A DNA stretch of 54,057 nt from Bernardetiaceae bacterium (GCA_020832465.1 JAFIER010000158.1:1-54057); one strand, 5' to 3'. Positions 8,567-16,702 are shown, counted from the stretch's first letter. The notes: generated by a model from the letters alone, not told the origin. A program made the numbers and translations.

Positions 8567-9628
8567 TTATAGAAGCAAAAATTGTAAGATAGCTTTGATA
8601 TCATCAGGATTGGTTTGCTTATTCTTTTTTGCGTAATAAGTAATAGCATCTATCCAAGTTTGAATTTTATGAGTAGGTCTCACAGGTTGCTTCCAATAAA
8701 GCGCAAGTTCTTCGGAATCGGTAGCGTAAATGTAGGGGACAATATTATCAATATTTTCAAAAAGATTGATAAAAATACGAGGTATATTGTGAAATATCTG
8801 TGAATCTTGCTCCCATGAAGCCCTTCCACCTGCTGTAAATAAATCCCTGATATTAGGACATACAACAGATTCTCGTGTAATAAGCCATATAGCTATTGCA
8901 CCAAACTTATCACTACTACTACCAAAAATTTCAGGGAAGTATGCCATAGCTCGATATTTGAGCCGTCTTTTTTCATCTTGAGGCAGATGATTCCACATTT
9001 TGATAATAATACTACTTGCCTTGTCTTCATGCTCGCCCGATAGCCACCAAGTCTCTTCACCGGGCTTGAGTTGTGTTTTGTAATACGAAATAATAGGCTC
9101 TATGGGATTACTTTGTTTGCGCAAGTCATCATAGGGAATATTGATTTTATCGAAAATAGTATTTCCTTCTGTTAGTTCCATGTCTATCAAATAGCGTGGC
9201 GAATGCGTAACCACTACTTCTGAAAGACAGTCTTCATAAGGACGGCTTCTAAACTCAGGTGGTGTAGCAAGTTTAGCAAAAAGCATAAAAATTCGCTCTA
9301 TGCCTTCAACCCTTGTACCTTCCAATACGCTATTTCCTGTCGTTTTCCAATGATTCTGCAAGGTCGTTTTGACTTCTACACCATAAAACTTTTGCGCTAT
9401 AATGTATGGAAATTTTTGCCCACTAATCAGCTCGATAGAATTTTCAAAAGGTGTACCTACTGCCAGTTCGCTCATTAAATCGCTTATATAAGGTTCTATT
9501 TTCCTTCCTGCAAGAGTCGCCATTTGTTGTGGGTTCTGAATAGCAAGTTCGTTAAGCCTCTTGGTGCTTGCCATAAGGAGACTTTCAAACTCTTCTTTTG
9601 GTGCAATTTTATTAGCAGAAATAATCAT
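8567..9628 (-). CDS. Probable type II restriction endonuclease, partner of the adjacent C5-methyltransferase
   Basis: 353 residues. A PD-(D/E)XK-like signature is visible: KFPYIIAQKF (72-81) followed by YGVEVKTT (82-89), with E85 and K87 as the ExK pair after a short strand. The first acid of the canonical PD is not obvious (Pro-Tyr). Other blocks are GTRVEGIERI, VVTHSPRYLIDM and ETWWLSGE. The gene starts 3 bases after the methyltransferase stop codon, which indicates an operon and probable translational coupling, with the protective methylase made first. Recognition sequence unknown. Endonuclease function is inferred from context plus the EVK motif. Confidence 0.75.
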   Translation of the reverse strand: MIISANKIAPKEEFESLLMASTKRLNELAIQNPQQMATLAGRKIEPYISDLMSELAVGTPFENSIELISGQKFPYIIAQKFYGVEVKTTLQNHWKTTGNSVLEGTRVEGIERIFMLFAKLATPPEFRSRPYEDCLSEVVVTHSPRYLIDMELTEGNTIFDKINIPYDDLRKQSNPIEPIISYYKTQLKPGEETWWLSGEHEDKASSIIIKMWNHLPQDEKRRLKYRAMAYFPEIFGSSSDKFGAIAIWLITRESVVCPNIRDLFTAGGRASWEQDSQIFHNIPRIFINLFENIDNIVPYIYATDSEELALYWKQPVRPTHKIQTWIDAITYYAKKNKQTNPDDIKAILQFLLL

Positions 9629-9631
9629 GTG

Positions 9632-10963
9632 TTACTTTTTAAAATATAAGTCCCAAACTTGCGAAATTCTCATTGCCAAATGATAAGCCAAAAGCGGTGG
9701 TACGGCATTGCCAATGACTTTATACGCCTTCGAAGGACTTAATAAAAATGAGCCTTTGCGTCCATTTTTATTAGGTATAACAAATTCATAATCAGGTGGA
9801 AAAGTTTGAATAAGTGCACACTCACGAGGTGTGAGCCGTCGCTCGGAAAGTCCTTTATCGAGCTCTTGCTGAATTTTTCCACCATTTTTTGTAGCGAGTC
9901 TTCTAAACTCAATATTGCCATGATGCTCGGCGCGGATAGTCGGTGCAATGCCTTCGAGTTTAATTTCTATCTGTCCCTGACAATGCTTACCCATAAATTT
10001 TGCCCTAGAATAATGCTGTTGCGAAAGGTCTTGACTCAACTCAGGCTCTTCCAGATGTGCAAAAACTTCTTTGAGACGCACATAAGGCTTGAGTTTTTCG
10101 TGAAATGTAGTGAAAGCATGTGTAGGACTAGGATAAGGGTTATACTGCCATGACACTGGTTTACGCTGCAAGGCTTCTAATGCCTTCGGATTGAGCGCAG
10201 ACTTACGAATCCCAATAAAAATAACACGTTCGCGCGACTGCGGTACGCCATAATCAGCAGCGTGCAGTACTTGTGGTGGCAGTACGATATAGCCATTATC
10301 GCCCGCAGCGGCAAAATCTTTTTGAATAATTTCTTTTACATTAGTCAAATTGACTAAACCCTTTACGTTCTCGGCAACAAATATTTTAGGTTGCGTAATG
10401 GCTATTACTTCTCGCATCCACATATAAAGTTGTCCTCGAGTCTCTATCGAAGGTGCATTATCTTCTATCCGCTCGCCTTTATGATTTTTATGCGAACTAA
10501 AGCCTTTCCGCTTACCCGCAATACTAAAATCTTGACAAGGAAAGCCACCTGTTACAATATCGACCTGTGCTGGAAAGACTTTATCTTGCGATTTATGTTT
10601 TTTAACCAAATCAACTACACTTTCTAAATGGAAAGTCTCGGGTTGATGACCTTTTTCAGTAAAATAATGCGTCCATGCACGTTGTGCTTCTTTCAGTATG
10701 TCATTGGCAAATACTGTTTTAAAACCTGTAGGGGCGAGCTGTACAAAATTATTTTCTAATTTTTGTTTGATAAAATGTGGAGTCAATTGCTCATTTACCG
10801 AAGCGGAAAGCACGGGAAAATCACCCTCAAAGCCTAAATCCATTCCTCCACAACCCGAAAAAAGAGATACTACATTGAGCTGTTCCGCTCTTGGACGAAA
10901 AGATGTAGCTTCTAAGCCTGATGCTATAACCTGCTCCCATTCTAATTCTTTTTGTATGTGCAT
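9632..10963 (-). CDS. DNA (cytosine-5)-methyltransferase of a type II restriction-modification system
   Basis: 443 residues with the ordered C5-MTase motifs: I VSLFSGCGGMDLGF (32-45), IV GGFPCQDFS with catalytic Cys143, VI ENVKG (198-202), VIII QSRERVIFIG (242-251), IX/target-recognition region, and X GNAVPPLLAYHLA near the C-terminus. It transfers a methyl group from AdoMet to cytosine in a specific site and so protects the chromosome from the endonuclease encoded directly downstream. A TAAATTTG -7-like element (11035-11042) and an inverted repeat lie upstream, suggesting regulated expression. Confidence 0.95.
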   Translation of the reverse strand: MHIQKELEWEQVIASGLEATSFRPRAEQLNVVSLFSGCGGMDLGFEGDFPVLSASVNEQLTPHFIKQKLENNFVQLAPTGFKTVFANDILKEAQRAWTHYFTEKGHQPETFHLESVVDLVKKHKSQDKVFPAQVDIVTGGFPCQDFSIAGKRKGFSSHKNHKGERIEDNAPSIETRGQLYMWMREVIAITQPKIFVAENVKGLVNLTNVKEIIQKDFAAAGDNGYIVLPPQVLHAADYGVPQSRERVIFIGIRKSALNPKALEALQRKPVSWQYNPYPSPTHAFTTFHEKLKPYVRLKEVFAHLEEPELSQDLSQQHYSRAKFMGKHCQGQIEIKLEGIAPTIRAEHHGNIEFRRLATKNGGKIQQELDKGLSERRLTPRECALIQTFPPDYEFVIPNKNGRKGSFLLSPSKAYKVIGNAVPPLLAYHLAMRISQVWDLYFKK

Positions 10964-11002
10964 TTTTTGTGTAATTTCGTTCGCCTATGTTATTTTAACT
11001 GC

Positions 11003-11046
11003 ATGCTAAACTTTGCTACAAATAAACGTTACATCAAATTTAGCAT
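11003..11046 (-). promoter_or_regulatory. Inverted repeat and -7-like element upstream of the C5-methyltransferase
   Basis: Left half ATGCTAAACTTTG (11003-11015) is mirrored by CAAATTTAGCAT (11035-11046). On the minus strand the right half contains TAAATTTG (11035-11042), a match to the Bacteroidota -7 consensus TAnnTTTG. The dyad starts 40 bp upstream of the methyltransferase start and could be an operator bound by a dimeric regulator; binding is inference. Confidence 0.45.
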
Positions 11047-11160
11047 ATTTTGTGCAAAATTTGTACTTGTTTCGTTCACAAACTATAAAATTTCTTGTAA
11101 AAACAACCGACTACCTTTACAGTCTCAAAACTTGTTTACCCATTTTACGTAAGTCCATTC

Positions 11161-11198
11161 CTTATTATCAATATTTTTTGTAAATTTGCTTTTAGAAT
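11161..11198 (+). promoter_or_regulatory. Candidate promoter block, copy 1
   Basis: A 38-bp block beginning CTTATTATCAAT, containing TAAATTTG (11181-11188) and ending TTTAGAAT. It is nearly identical to 12023-12061 upstream of leuS. The -7-like element lies 30 bp before the ATG at 11219. No good TTTG -33 element at the proper spacing was seen. Confidence 0.5.
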
Positions 11199-11218
11199 CA
11201 CAACTAAAACAAACAAAT

Positions 11219-11809
11219 ATGACTCCCAAACAAGAAGAGAGAATACGCAATAAAATAGCCAAAATTCGCAAGCAGCTTGCAGCAGATAAAAAACGGGCGG
11301 GCGGTTTTTACGACGACAGTCATGGTCGGCGCTATCTCCCACCCGCTGAATTTATCAAACTCAGAGACTATAAAGGCGGACTGCGCTACTTACGGTGGTT
11401 TGATAGAACATTCCCCAGCGATATTGGCTATCCCATATTTTTGTTTGAATGGACGCTGATACTTTTCAAAACAAAGAATTTTAAAGAAGCCGAAAAAAAA
11501 GTATTGGATACTTTCTTTGGGAATAATTATCTTTTTGATAAGTTTCTTGGCAAAGAACTGCAGCCTACAGGATTTAAAAAAGATTCAAACTGGGAAACCT
11601 TAGAGCTGGCAGAAGAATTAAAATATACAATGCAAGATGCTGAATTTGAAGATTTTGCTGAATGGCTTACAGATTTTCAAAATAGTGAGAAATTTTTAAA
11701 TTTCAAAACCGAACTATTAGATATTGAAATGCGATTAAGCAATGAACCCGTAGGAAAAACACGAAGCGAATTAGTTAAGAAACGGCGTGATTTGATTAAA
11801 AAAGAGTAA
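11219..11809 (+). CDS. Conserved hypothetical protein
   Basis: 196 residues, starting at ATG 11219 (MTPKQEERIRNK); an upstream TTG in frame at 11186 falls on the promoter block and is not credible. The sequence is helical and charged, with a conserved-looking core GGFYDDSHGRRYLPP, IKLRDYKGGLRYLRWFDRTFP, IFLFEWTLILFKTKNFKEAE and TFFGNNYLFDKFLGKEL. It resembles hypothetical proteins common in Bacteroidota; I know no assigned function. The paired-helix part (about 65-100) is vaguely TPR-like. It shares a promoter-like block with leuS but is transcribed separately. Confidence 0.75.
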   Translation: MTPKQEERIRNKIAKIRKQLAADKKRAGGFYDDSHGRRYLPPAEFIKLRDYKGGLRYLRWFDRTFPSDIGYPIFLFEWTLILFKTKNFKEAEKKVLDTFFGNNYLFDKFLGKELQPTGFKKDSNWETLELAEELKYTMQDAEFEDFAEWLTDFQNSEKFLNFKTELLDIEMRLSNEPVGKTRSELVKKRRDLIKKE

Positions 11810-11822
11810 AATTCTTATCTGT

Positions 11823-11936
11823 ATAGGGAGTAAAAAAAGCGAATTTATAGCGGTAACGGCTTACAATGAAGCTGGTACTTCGACACTATCAGGTACACAA
11901 ACATTAAATATCTACACTCATACTACTAGACATTAG
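11823..11936 (+). pseudogene. Possible fibronectin type III domain remnant
   Basis: One frame reads SEFIAVTAYNEAGTSTLSG then TQTLNIYT to a stop at 11934. The pattern V-x-A-Y-N-E-A-G-T-S with a following S-x-x-S is typical of the last strands of an Fn3 domain. It has no start codon or upstream domain, and its end runs into the repeat element at 11919-12017. It looks like the shredded end of a secreted-protein gene, though a 38-codon match can be chance. Confidence 0.4.
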
Positions 11937-12017
11937 TACATAATAGAAATAACAGTTTACCAAAACCTGTTAGTTCTGAAACTACCTACGTCGATTTACT
12001 AACTTGACGTACACCCT
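11919..12017 (-). repeat. Hybrid repeat: family-1 left end joined to family-2 right end
   Basis: The left end is CATACTACTAGACATT (family-1 terminal repeat). The right end is CTTGACGTACACCCT, which in reverse complement is AGGGTGTACGTCAAG, the family-2 end. In between, GTACATAATAGAAATAACAG and CTGTTAGTTCTGAAACTACCTACG match family-2 copies at 35728 and 20460. Confidence 0.65.
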
Positions 12018-12022
12018 ACTTA

Positions 12023-12061
12023 CTTATTATCAATTTTTTTTTGTAAATTTGCCTTTAGAAT
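12023..12061 (+). promoter_or_regulatory. Candidate leuS promoter block, copy 2
   Basis: A 39-bp block starting CTTATTATCAAT with TAAATTTG at 12044-12051 and ending CTTTAGAAT. It differs from 11161-11198 at about three positions (two substitutions, one extra T). It lies 127 bp before the leuS ATG, separated by a large palindrome. Confidence 0.5.
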
Positions 12062-12078
12062 GCAGGTTATCACGTTTC

Positions 12079-12123
12079 AGAATTAGAAATAACATTTCTG
12101 ACAGAAATGTTATTTCTAATTCT
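12079..12123. repeat. Perfect 22-bp-arm palindrome in the leuS leader
   Basis: AGAATTAGAAATAACATTTCTG, one spacer base, then its exact complement. It belongs to the solo-palindrome group (see 29473, 32480, 37171, 47692). It lies between the -7-like element (12044) and the leuS start codon (12178), so a transcript from that promoter would carry the hairpin in its leader. Confidence 0.9.
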
Positions 12124-12177
12124 CACTTTAATAATTGCACTAAAATTCAATCAAAAATTGCAATCCTCGATATACAA

Positions 12178-14937
12178 ATGCAGTACAATCCGAAAGACAT
12201 CGAAGCCAAATGGCAACAAAAATGGGCTGAAGCTCAAATTTATAAAACGCAAAATCATAGCGAAAAACCCAAATTTTATGCCTTAGATATGTTCCCATAC
12301 CCCTCAGGTGCGGGCTTACATATCGGACACCCACTTGGATATATCGCCTCCGATATTGTGGCGCGCTATAAAAGGCTCGAGGGCTTTAATGTATTGCACC
12401 CTATGGGTTTTGATTCCTTCGGACTTCCTGCCGAGCAGTATGCCATCGAAACAGGGCAGCACCCCGAGAAAACAACAAAACAAAATATTGAAAATTTTAA
12501 AAATCAATTAGCAAAACTCGGTTTTTCTTTTGATTGGGAAAGAGAAGTGCAAACCTCCTCACCCGAATATTACCGCTGGACACAATGGATTTTCTTACAA
12601 ATCTTCGATTCTTGGTACGATGAAAAAGCGAAAAAAGCACGCCCCATAAGCGAACTTATCGCTCACTTCGAACAAAAAGGCACAAACGATTTGCAAGCCA
12701 CAAGAGACGAACAAGCACAAGATTTTGAGGCACAAACTTGGAAGCAGTTTTCCGAGAAGAAAAAGCAAGAAATTCTGTTGCAATACCGCCTCACCTACCT
12801 CGCCGATGCGATGGTAAACTGGTGCCCTGCCTTAGGCACGGTGCTTGCCAACGACGAGATTAAAGATGGCGTTTCGGAGCGAGGCGGATACCCCGTCGAA
12901 CGCAAAAAAATGAAGCAATGGATGATGCGCATCACCGCTTATGCCGACCGCCTGCTCGAAGGATTGGAAAACCTCGCCTGGTCTGATGCCATCAAAGAAA
13001 TGCAACGCAATTGGATAAGCAAATCTTACGGTTGCGAATTAGATTTCAAAAAAGACGATGAAGTTTTTACCGTATTTACCACTCGTCCTGATACGATTTT
13101 TGGCGTTACCTACCTCGCTATCGCACCCGAAGACGAGCGCATTGCAGCCCTTTGCACCGACGAACAAAGAGCCGAAGTAGAAGCCTATATCGAGAAAGCA
13201 AAAAACCGCTCTGAGCGCGAAAGGCAAGCCGAAGTAAAAGACGTAACAGGCGTATTTACAGGTGCTTATGCTATCAATCCTATCTCGGGCGAAAAAGTCC
13301 AGATTTGGGTAGCCGATTATGTGCTCGCAGGCTACGGCACAGGAGTCGTCATGGCAGTGCCCGCCTCCGATGAGCGCGATTTTCGTTTTGCTTCGCATTT
13401 TAATTTGCCCATAAAACCCGTCGTAGAGGGTACAAAAATAGAAAACGGCAAAGTTCTCGAGGCTTATACCGAAAAAACAGGAAAAATTATCAATTCGGAC
13501 TTCTTAAACGGACTCGAAGTGCTCGATGCCATTCAAAAAGCCATCGCTTATGCCGAAGAAAAAGGCGTAGGCAAAGGCAAAGTGAATTTTAGATTGCGAG
13601 ATGCCGTATTTAGCCGACAGCGATATTGGGGCGAACCCGTGCCAATTTATTTCAAAGAAGGCGTACCGCAGCCGCTGCCCGAGTCCGAGTTGCCACTCGA
13701 GCTGCCCGCTATTGATGAGTACAAACCCACCGCAGACGGCGACCCGCCGCTCGCACGTGCCAAAGATTGGAAATACAAAGGTGAGTACGAATACGAACAA
13801 ACAACCATGCCGGGCTGGGCTGGCTCTTCTTGGTACTTTTTGCGCTATGCCGACCCTAAAAATCAAGAGGCTTTTGCCGATAAAAAAGCATCTGACTATT
13901 GGAATAGCGTCGACCTTTATATCGGCGGTACGGAGCACGCCGTAGGGCATTTGCTATACGCACGTTTTTGGACAAAACTCCTTTTTGATAGAGGTTTTAT
14001 CAGCTTCGACGAACCCTTTAAAAAACTTGTCAATCAGGGTATGATTCAAGGTAACTCGGCGTTGATGTATAAAGTCAAAGAAGAAAATAAATTCGTATCC
14101 GCAGATTTAGCTTCTGATTATGATACTACGGAGCTCCACGTCGATGTAAATATCGTAGAGGGTGGGGTTTTAGACCTCGAAGCCTTCAAAAAATGGAGAC
14201 CCGAAACGGCTGATTATGAGTTTGTAATCAATAAAAATGGAGAGTTCCGATGTGCAAGCCAAGTAGAAAAAATGTCTAAACGTTGGTACAACGTCATCAA
14301 TCCTGACAAAGTCGTATCGGATTACAGTGCTGATACATTGCGCCTATATGAGATGTTTTTAGGACCGCTCGAGGCATCAAAACCTTGGGATACGAGTGGT
14401 ATTGAGGGTGTGTTTAAGTTTTTGCGTAAGCTATGCCGTTTATACGAAAATATTTCGGATGAGCGAGCGAGCGATGCAGAGCTTAAGGTTTTACACAAAA
14501 CGATTAAAAAAATTCGGGAAGATGTAAGCCGTTTGTCGTTCAATACGTGTGTGAGTGCATTTATGGTTTGTGTCAATGATTTGAGTAAGCTCCAATGCTC
14601 TAAGCGAGAAGTGCTCGAGCCGCTCACGGTTTTGCTTGCGCCTTTTGCGCCACACCTTGCCGAAGAGCTTTGGCAAGTGCAGCTCGGCAAAACAGATTTT
14701 ATTATGAACGCTTCGCTACCCGAGTTTGAAGAAAAATATTTGAAAGAAGCTGCCCATGAGTATCCGATTTCTATCAATGGCAAAGTGCGCACAAAAATAG
14801 CCTTTGCGCTCGACGCAGAAAAAGAAGCCGTAGAAACAGCTGTCCTCGCCGACGAGACAGTACAAAAATGGATAGGTGATAAGCCCTTGAAAAAATTTGT
14901 ATTTGTACCTAAGCGAATTATCAATTTGGTCGTGTAG
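12178..14937 (+). CDS. leuS: Leucine--tRNA ligase
   Basis: 919 residues, a class I aminoacyl-tRNA synthetase charging tRNA-Leu. The start is ATG 12178 (MQYNPKDIEAKWQQKW); the longer in-frame ORF from 12004 runs through a repeat and a palindrome and is not homologous. The HIGH motif lies in SGAGLHIGHPLGY (43-55), the KMSKR motif at 698-702, and the CP1 editing domain shows TTRPDTIFGVTYLA. A charged insertion after residue 150 (RPISELIAHFEQK...) precedes the zinc/editing region, as in other Bacteroidota LeuRS proteins. The tRNA-binding anticodon domain and C-terminal domain are present, so it appears complete. Confidence 0.97.
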   Translation: MQYNPKDIEAKWQQKWAEAQIYKTQNHSEKPKFYALDMFPYPSGAGLHIGHPLGYIASDIVARYKRLEGFNVLHPMGFDSFGLPAEQYAIETGQHPEKTTKQNIENFKNQLAKLGFSFDWEREVQTSSPEYYRWTQWIFLQIFDSWYDEKAKKARPISELIAHFEQKGTNDLQATRDEQAQDFEAQTWKQFSEKKKQEILLQYRLTYLADAMVNWCPALGTVLANDEIKDGVSERGGYPVERKKMKQWMMRITAYADRLLEGLENLAWSDAIKEMQRNWISKSYGCELDFKKDDEVFTVFTTRPDTIFGVTYLAIAPEDERIAALCTDEQRAEVEAYIEKAKNRSERERQAEVKDVTGVFTGAYAINPISGEKVQIWVADYVLAGYGTGVVMAVPASDERDFRFASHFNLPIKPVVEGTKIENGKVLEAYTEKTGKIINSDFLNGLEVLDAIQKAIAYAEEKGVGKGKVNFRLRDAVFSRQRYWGEPVPIYFKEGVPQPLPESELPLELPAIDEYKPTADGDPPLARAKDWKYKGEYEYEQTTMPGWAGSSWYFLRYADPKNQEAFADKKASDYWNSVDLYIGGTEHAVGHLLYARFWTKLLFDRGFISFDEPFKKLVNQGMIQGNSALMYKVKEENKFVSADLASDYDTTELHVDVNIVEGGVLDLEAFKKWRPETADYEFVINKNGEFRCASQVEKMSKRWYNVINPDKVVSDYSADTLRLYEMFLGPLEASKPWDTSGIEGVFKFLRKLCRLYENISDERASDAELKVLHKTIKKIREDVSRLSFNTCVSAFMVCVNDLSKLQCSKREVLEPLTVLLAPFAPHLAEELWQVQLGKTDFIMNASLPEFEEKYLKEAAHEYPISINGKVRTKIAFALDAEKEAVETAVLADETVQKWIGDKPLKKFVFVPKRIINLVV

Positions 14938-14971
14938 TACTATAACAGCATGAGCCGCAAGTTTTATTTTT

Positions 14972-15072
14972 GGGTGTGCGTCAAGTTGGTAAATCGTATT
15001 AGGTAGTTTCAGAACTAACATTTCTGACAGAAATGTTAGTTCTGAGCTAATTTAGCAAGGATGTCGTACACC
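14972..15072 (+). repeat. Family-2 repeat, copy between leuS and aspartokinase
   Basis: About 101 bp: GGGTGTGCGTCAAGTTGGT ... GGTAGTTTCAGAAC, a perfect palindrome core AACATTTCTGACAGAAATGTT, then GAGCTAATTTAGCAAGG ... GTCGTACACC. The ends are imperfect inverted repeats (GGGTGTRCGTCAA versus GGTGTACGACAT). No clear target duplication. Confidence 0.75.
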
Positions 15073-15140
15073 TGTGGTATTTATATGGGCATCTAAGAGG
15101 GTTAAATTATTACGAAATCAAAAAACAAAAAAATTGAATT

Positions 15141-16427
15141 ATGAGAAGTAGTTCGCCAATCAAGGTTTTTAAATTTGGAGGTGCATCGGTTCGTGATGCC
15201 TCTGCGGTACGCAATGTGGTGCGCGTTATCGAGGGTTATGCAAAAGACCCCCGTTGTCGTTTGTTGGTTGTAGTTTCGGCTATGGGAAAGAGTACGAATG
15301 CTTTGGAGGATATTTTGAATGCTTATCGTAAAAACGATAAAATATATGAAAAAATGCTCGAGGAGCTGGAGTCATTTCATTACCATATAACCAAAGATTT
15401 ATTTGAAGACGATACGCATGAAGTTTTTGATTGGCTCAAAAAACGTTTTTTTGATTTACGTCAAGCCTTAATCAATAACCTTGAGGTGGAGTATGAACAG
15501 CATTACGACCAGGTGATTTCATTTGGAGAGCTACTCTCTACAATTATTGTAGCTGCTTATTGCGATAAAATTTATAACAATTGTAAGTGGATTGATGCAC
15601 GCCGTTATATCCAAACGAATACACGCTGGCGCGAGGGCAAAGTAGATTGGAAATGGAGCGAACAGCGCATTCGTGCTGATGTCGAGCCTATGTTAGATAG
15701 TCAGTTTGTGATAACGCAGGGTTTTTTGGGTGGCACTGTGGGTGGACAGACAACAACTCTGGGGCGTGAAGGTTCGGACTATACAGCTGCTATTTTTGCT
15801 TATTGCTTACAAGCCGAGTCTGTTACAATATGGAAAGACGTACCGGGCATTTTGAATGCAGACCCCAAGCGCATCTCAAGCACTTCACTTTTTACGCATA
15901 TTTCTTACACAGAAGCGGCAGAGATGACTTACTATGGGGCATCTGTGATTCACCCCAAGACGATAAAACCGCTGGCTAACCGCAATATTCCGCTTTATGT
16001 ACGTTCATTCATAGATTTTGAAAAAGAAGGTACTGCTATTGGCAACTTCGAGACGCAGCCTAAATTAGCGACTACAATTTTCAAAAAAAATCAATCATTG
16101 ATTACTTTCCTACCTCGTAATTTGGCATCAGTGAATGAGACAAATCTATATCGCATTTTTGATGAGCTCTCTCGTTTGAATTTGAAAATCAATTTAGTGC
16201 AAAGTTCGGCCACTTCTTTTTCTGTATGTACGGATAGCGATGAGCGCAAAATCAATCGTTTAATCAATCATTTTGCTCATGATTTTGAAATTACAGTGCG
16301 CGACCACCTCGAGCTTGTAACGATAAAGCATTACAACTCGGCTATCTTACTCAATTTTTCTAACTTAGGTAATGCTGTTATAGAGCAAAAATCTGGAGAT
16401 ACCTATCAAATTGTAGTAAGTAAATAG
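15141..16427 (+). CDS. lysC: Aspartate kinase (monofunctional)
   Basis: 428 residues. It catalyses phosphorylation of aspartate, the first step toward lysine, threonine and methionine. The kinase signature KFGGASVRDASAV (11-23) is followed by SFGELLST, TTLGREGSDYTAA and KDVPGILNADPK; the C-terminal 120 residues form the paired ACT region expected for feedback control by an end product. Length fits a monofunctional LysC-type enzyme; no homoserine dehydrogenase domain follows. It is preceded by a family-2 repeat and followed by a hairpin. Which amino acid inhibits it cannot be read from sequence. Confidence 0.93.
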   Translation: MRSSSPIKVFKFGGASVRDASAVRNVVRVIEGYAKDPRCRLLVVVSAMGKSTNALEDILNAYRKNDKIYEKMLEELESFHYHITKDLFEDDTHEVFDWLKKRFFDLRQALINNLEVEYEQHYDQVISFGELLSTIIVAAYCDKIYNNCKWIDARRYIQTNTRWREGKVDWKWSEQRIRADVEPMLDSQFVITQGFLGGTVGGQTTTLGREGSDYTAAIFAYCLQAESVTIWKDVPGILNADPKRISSTSLFTHISYTEAAEMTYYGASVIHPKTIKPLANRNIPLYVRSFIDFEKEGTAIGNFETQPKLATTIFKKNQSLITFLPRNLASVNETNLYRIFDELSRLNLKINLVQSSATSFSVCTDSDERKINRLINHFAHDFEITVRDHLELVTIKHYNSAILLNFSNLGNAVIEQKSGDTYQIVVSK

Positions 16428-16447
16428 GCGCAGTTTAGTGCTCAAAA

Positions 16448-16478
16448 CCTTTGACAAAGTTTTGCGCTTTGTCAAAGG
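16448..16478. repeat. Hairpin after aspartokinase
   Basis: CCTTTGACAAAG, 7-nt loop, CTTTGTCAAAGG: a perfect 12-bp stem 20 bp past the stop codon. It has an A run rather than a T run downstream on the plus strand, so it is a weak terminator candidate. Confidence 0.6.
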
Positions 16479-16489
16479 TAAAAAAGCCC

Positions 16490-16575
16490 ATATTGCTATA
16501 TATTTTGCATAGCGTGGGGGTTGCAAAAATGGGCTTAGAGATAACCTGTCTCAAAGCAATGTTATTTCTGGGGAG
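16490..16575. mobile_element. Family-1 MITE-like remnant
   Basis: Contains TTTTGCATAGCGTGGGGGTT and GGGCTTAGAGATAACCTGTC followed by AAAGCAATGTTATTTCT, the two internal parts of family 1 (compare 439-560, which has the same AAAGCAATG variant). Both terminal repeats are lost. Confidence 0.6.
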
Positions 16576-16610
16576 AACAGGGTTCACCTACGATTTTTTA
16601 TACAGATTTT

Positions 16611-16702
16611 TAGCTCCCACGATTAAATTTGTGGTTTTTACTCGATTAAGCCCCACAAATTTATTTGAGGGAAAGCATATTTCCGTATAAAGTTTAGAAG
16701 AA
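16611..16702 (+). repeat. Family-3 double-hairpin repeat, copy 1
   Basis: TAGCTCCCACGATTAAATTTGTGG, a TTTTTACTCGATTAAG linker, CCCCACAAATTTATTTGAGGG, then AAAGCATATTTCCGTATAAAGTTTAGAAGAA. It matches 46686-46772 nearly throughout. It ends 17 bp before the CLC transporter start. Confidence 0.75.

Noticed and set aside
8567-9628. Considered as an unrelated hypothetical gene
   Set aside because: The 3-bp spacing to the methyltransferase and the YGVEVKTT motif make the restriction partner the better call.
12004-12177. An upstream in-frame extension of leuS by 58 residues
   Set aside because: It reads through the end of a hybrid repeat, the promoter block and a perfect palindrome; the residues are not LeuRS-like, and MQYNPKDIEAKWQ at 12178 is the family start.
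12045-12177. T-box leader for leuS
   Set aside because: No T-box consensus or specifier-loop structure, and T-boxes are not expected in Bacteroidota.
16451-16690. A 79-codon ORF between aspartokinase and the CLC gene
   Set aside because: It lies across a hairpin, a MITE remnant and a family-3 repeat, with no protein-like pattern.
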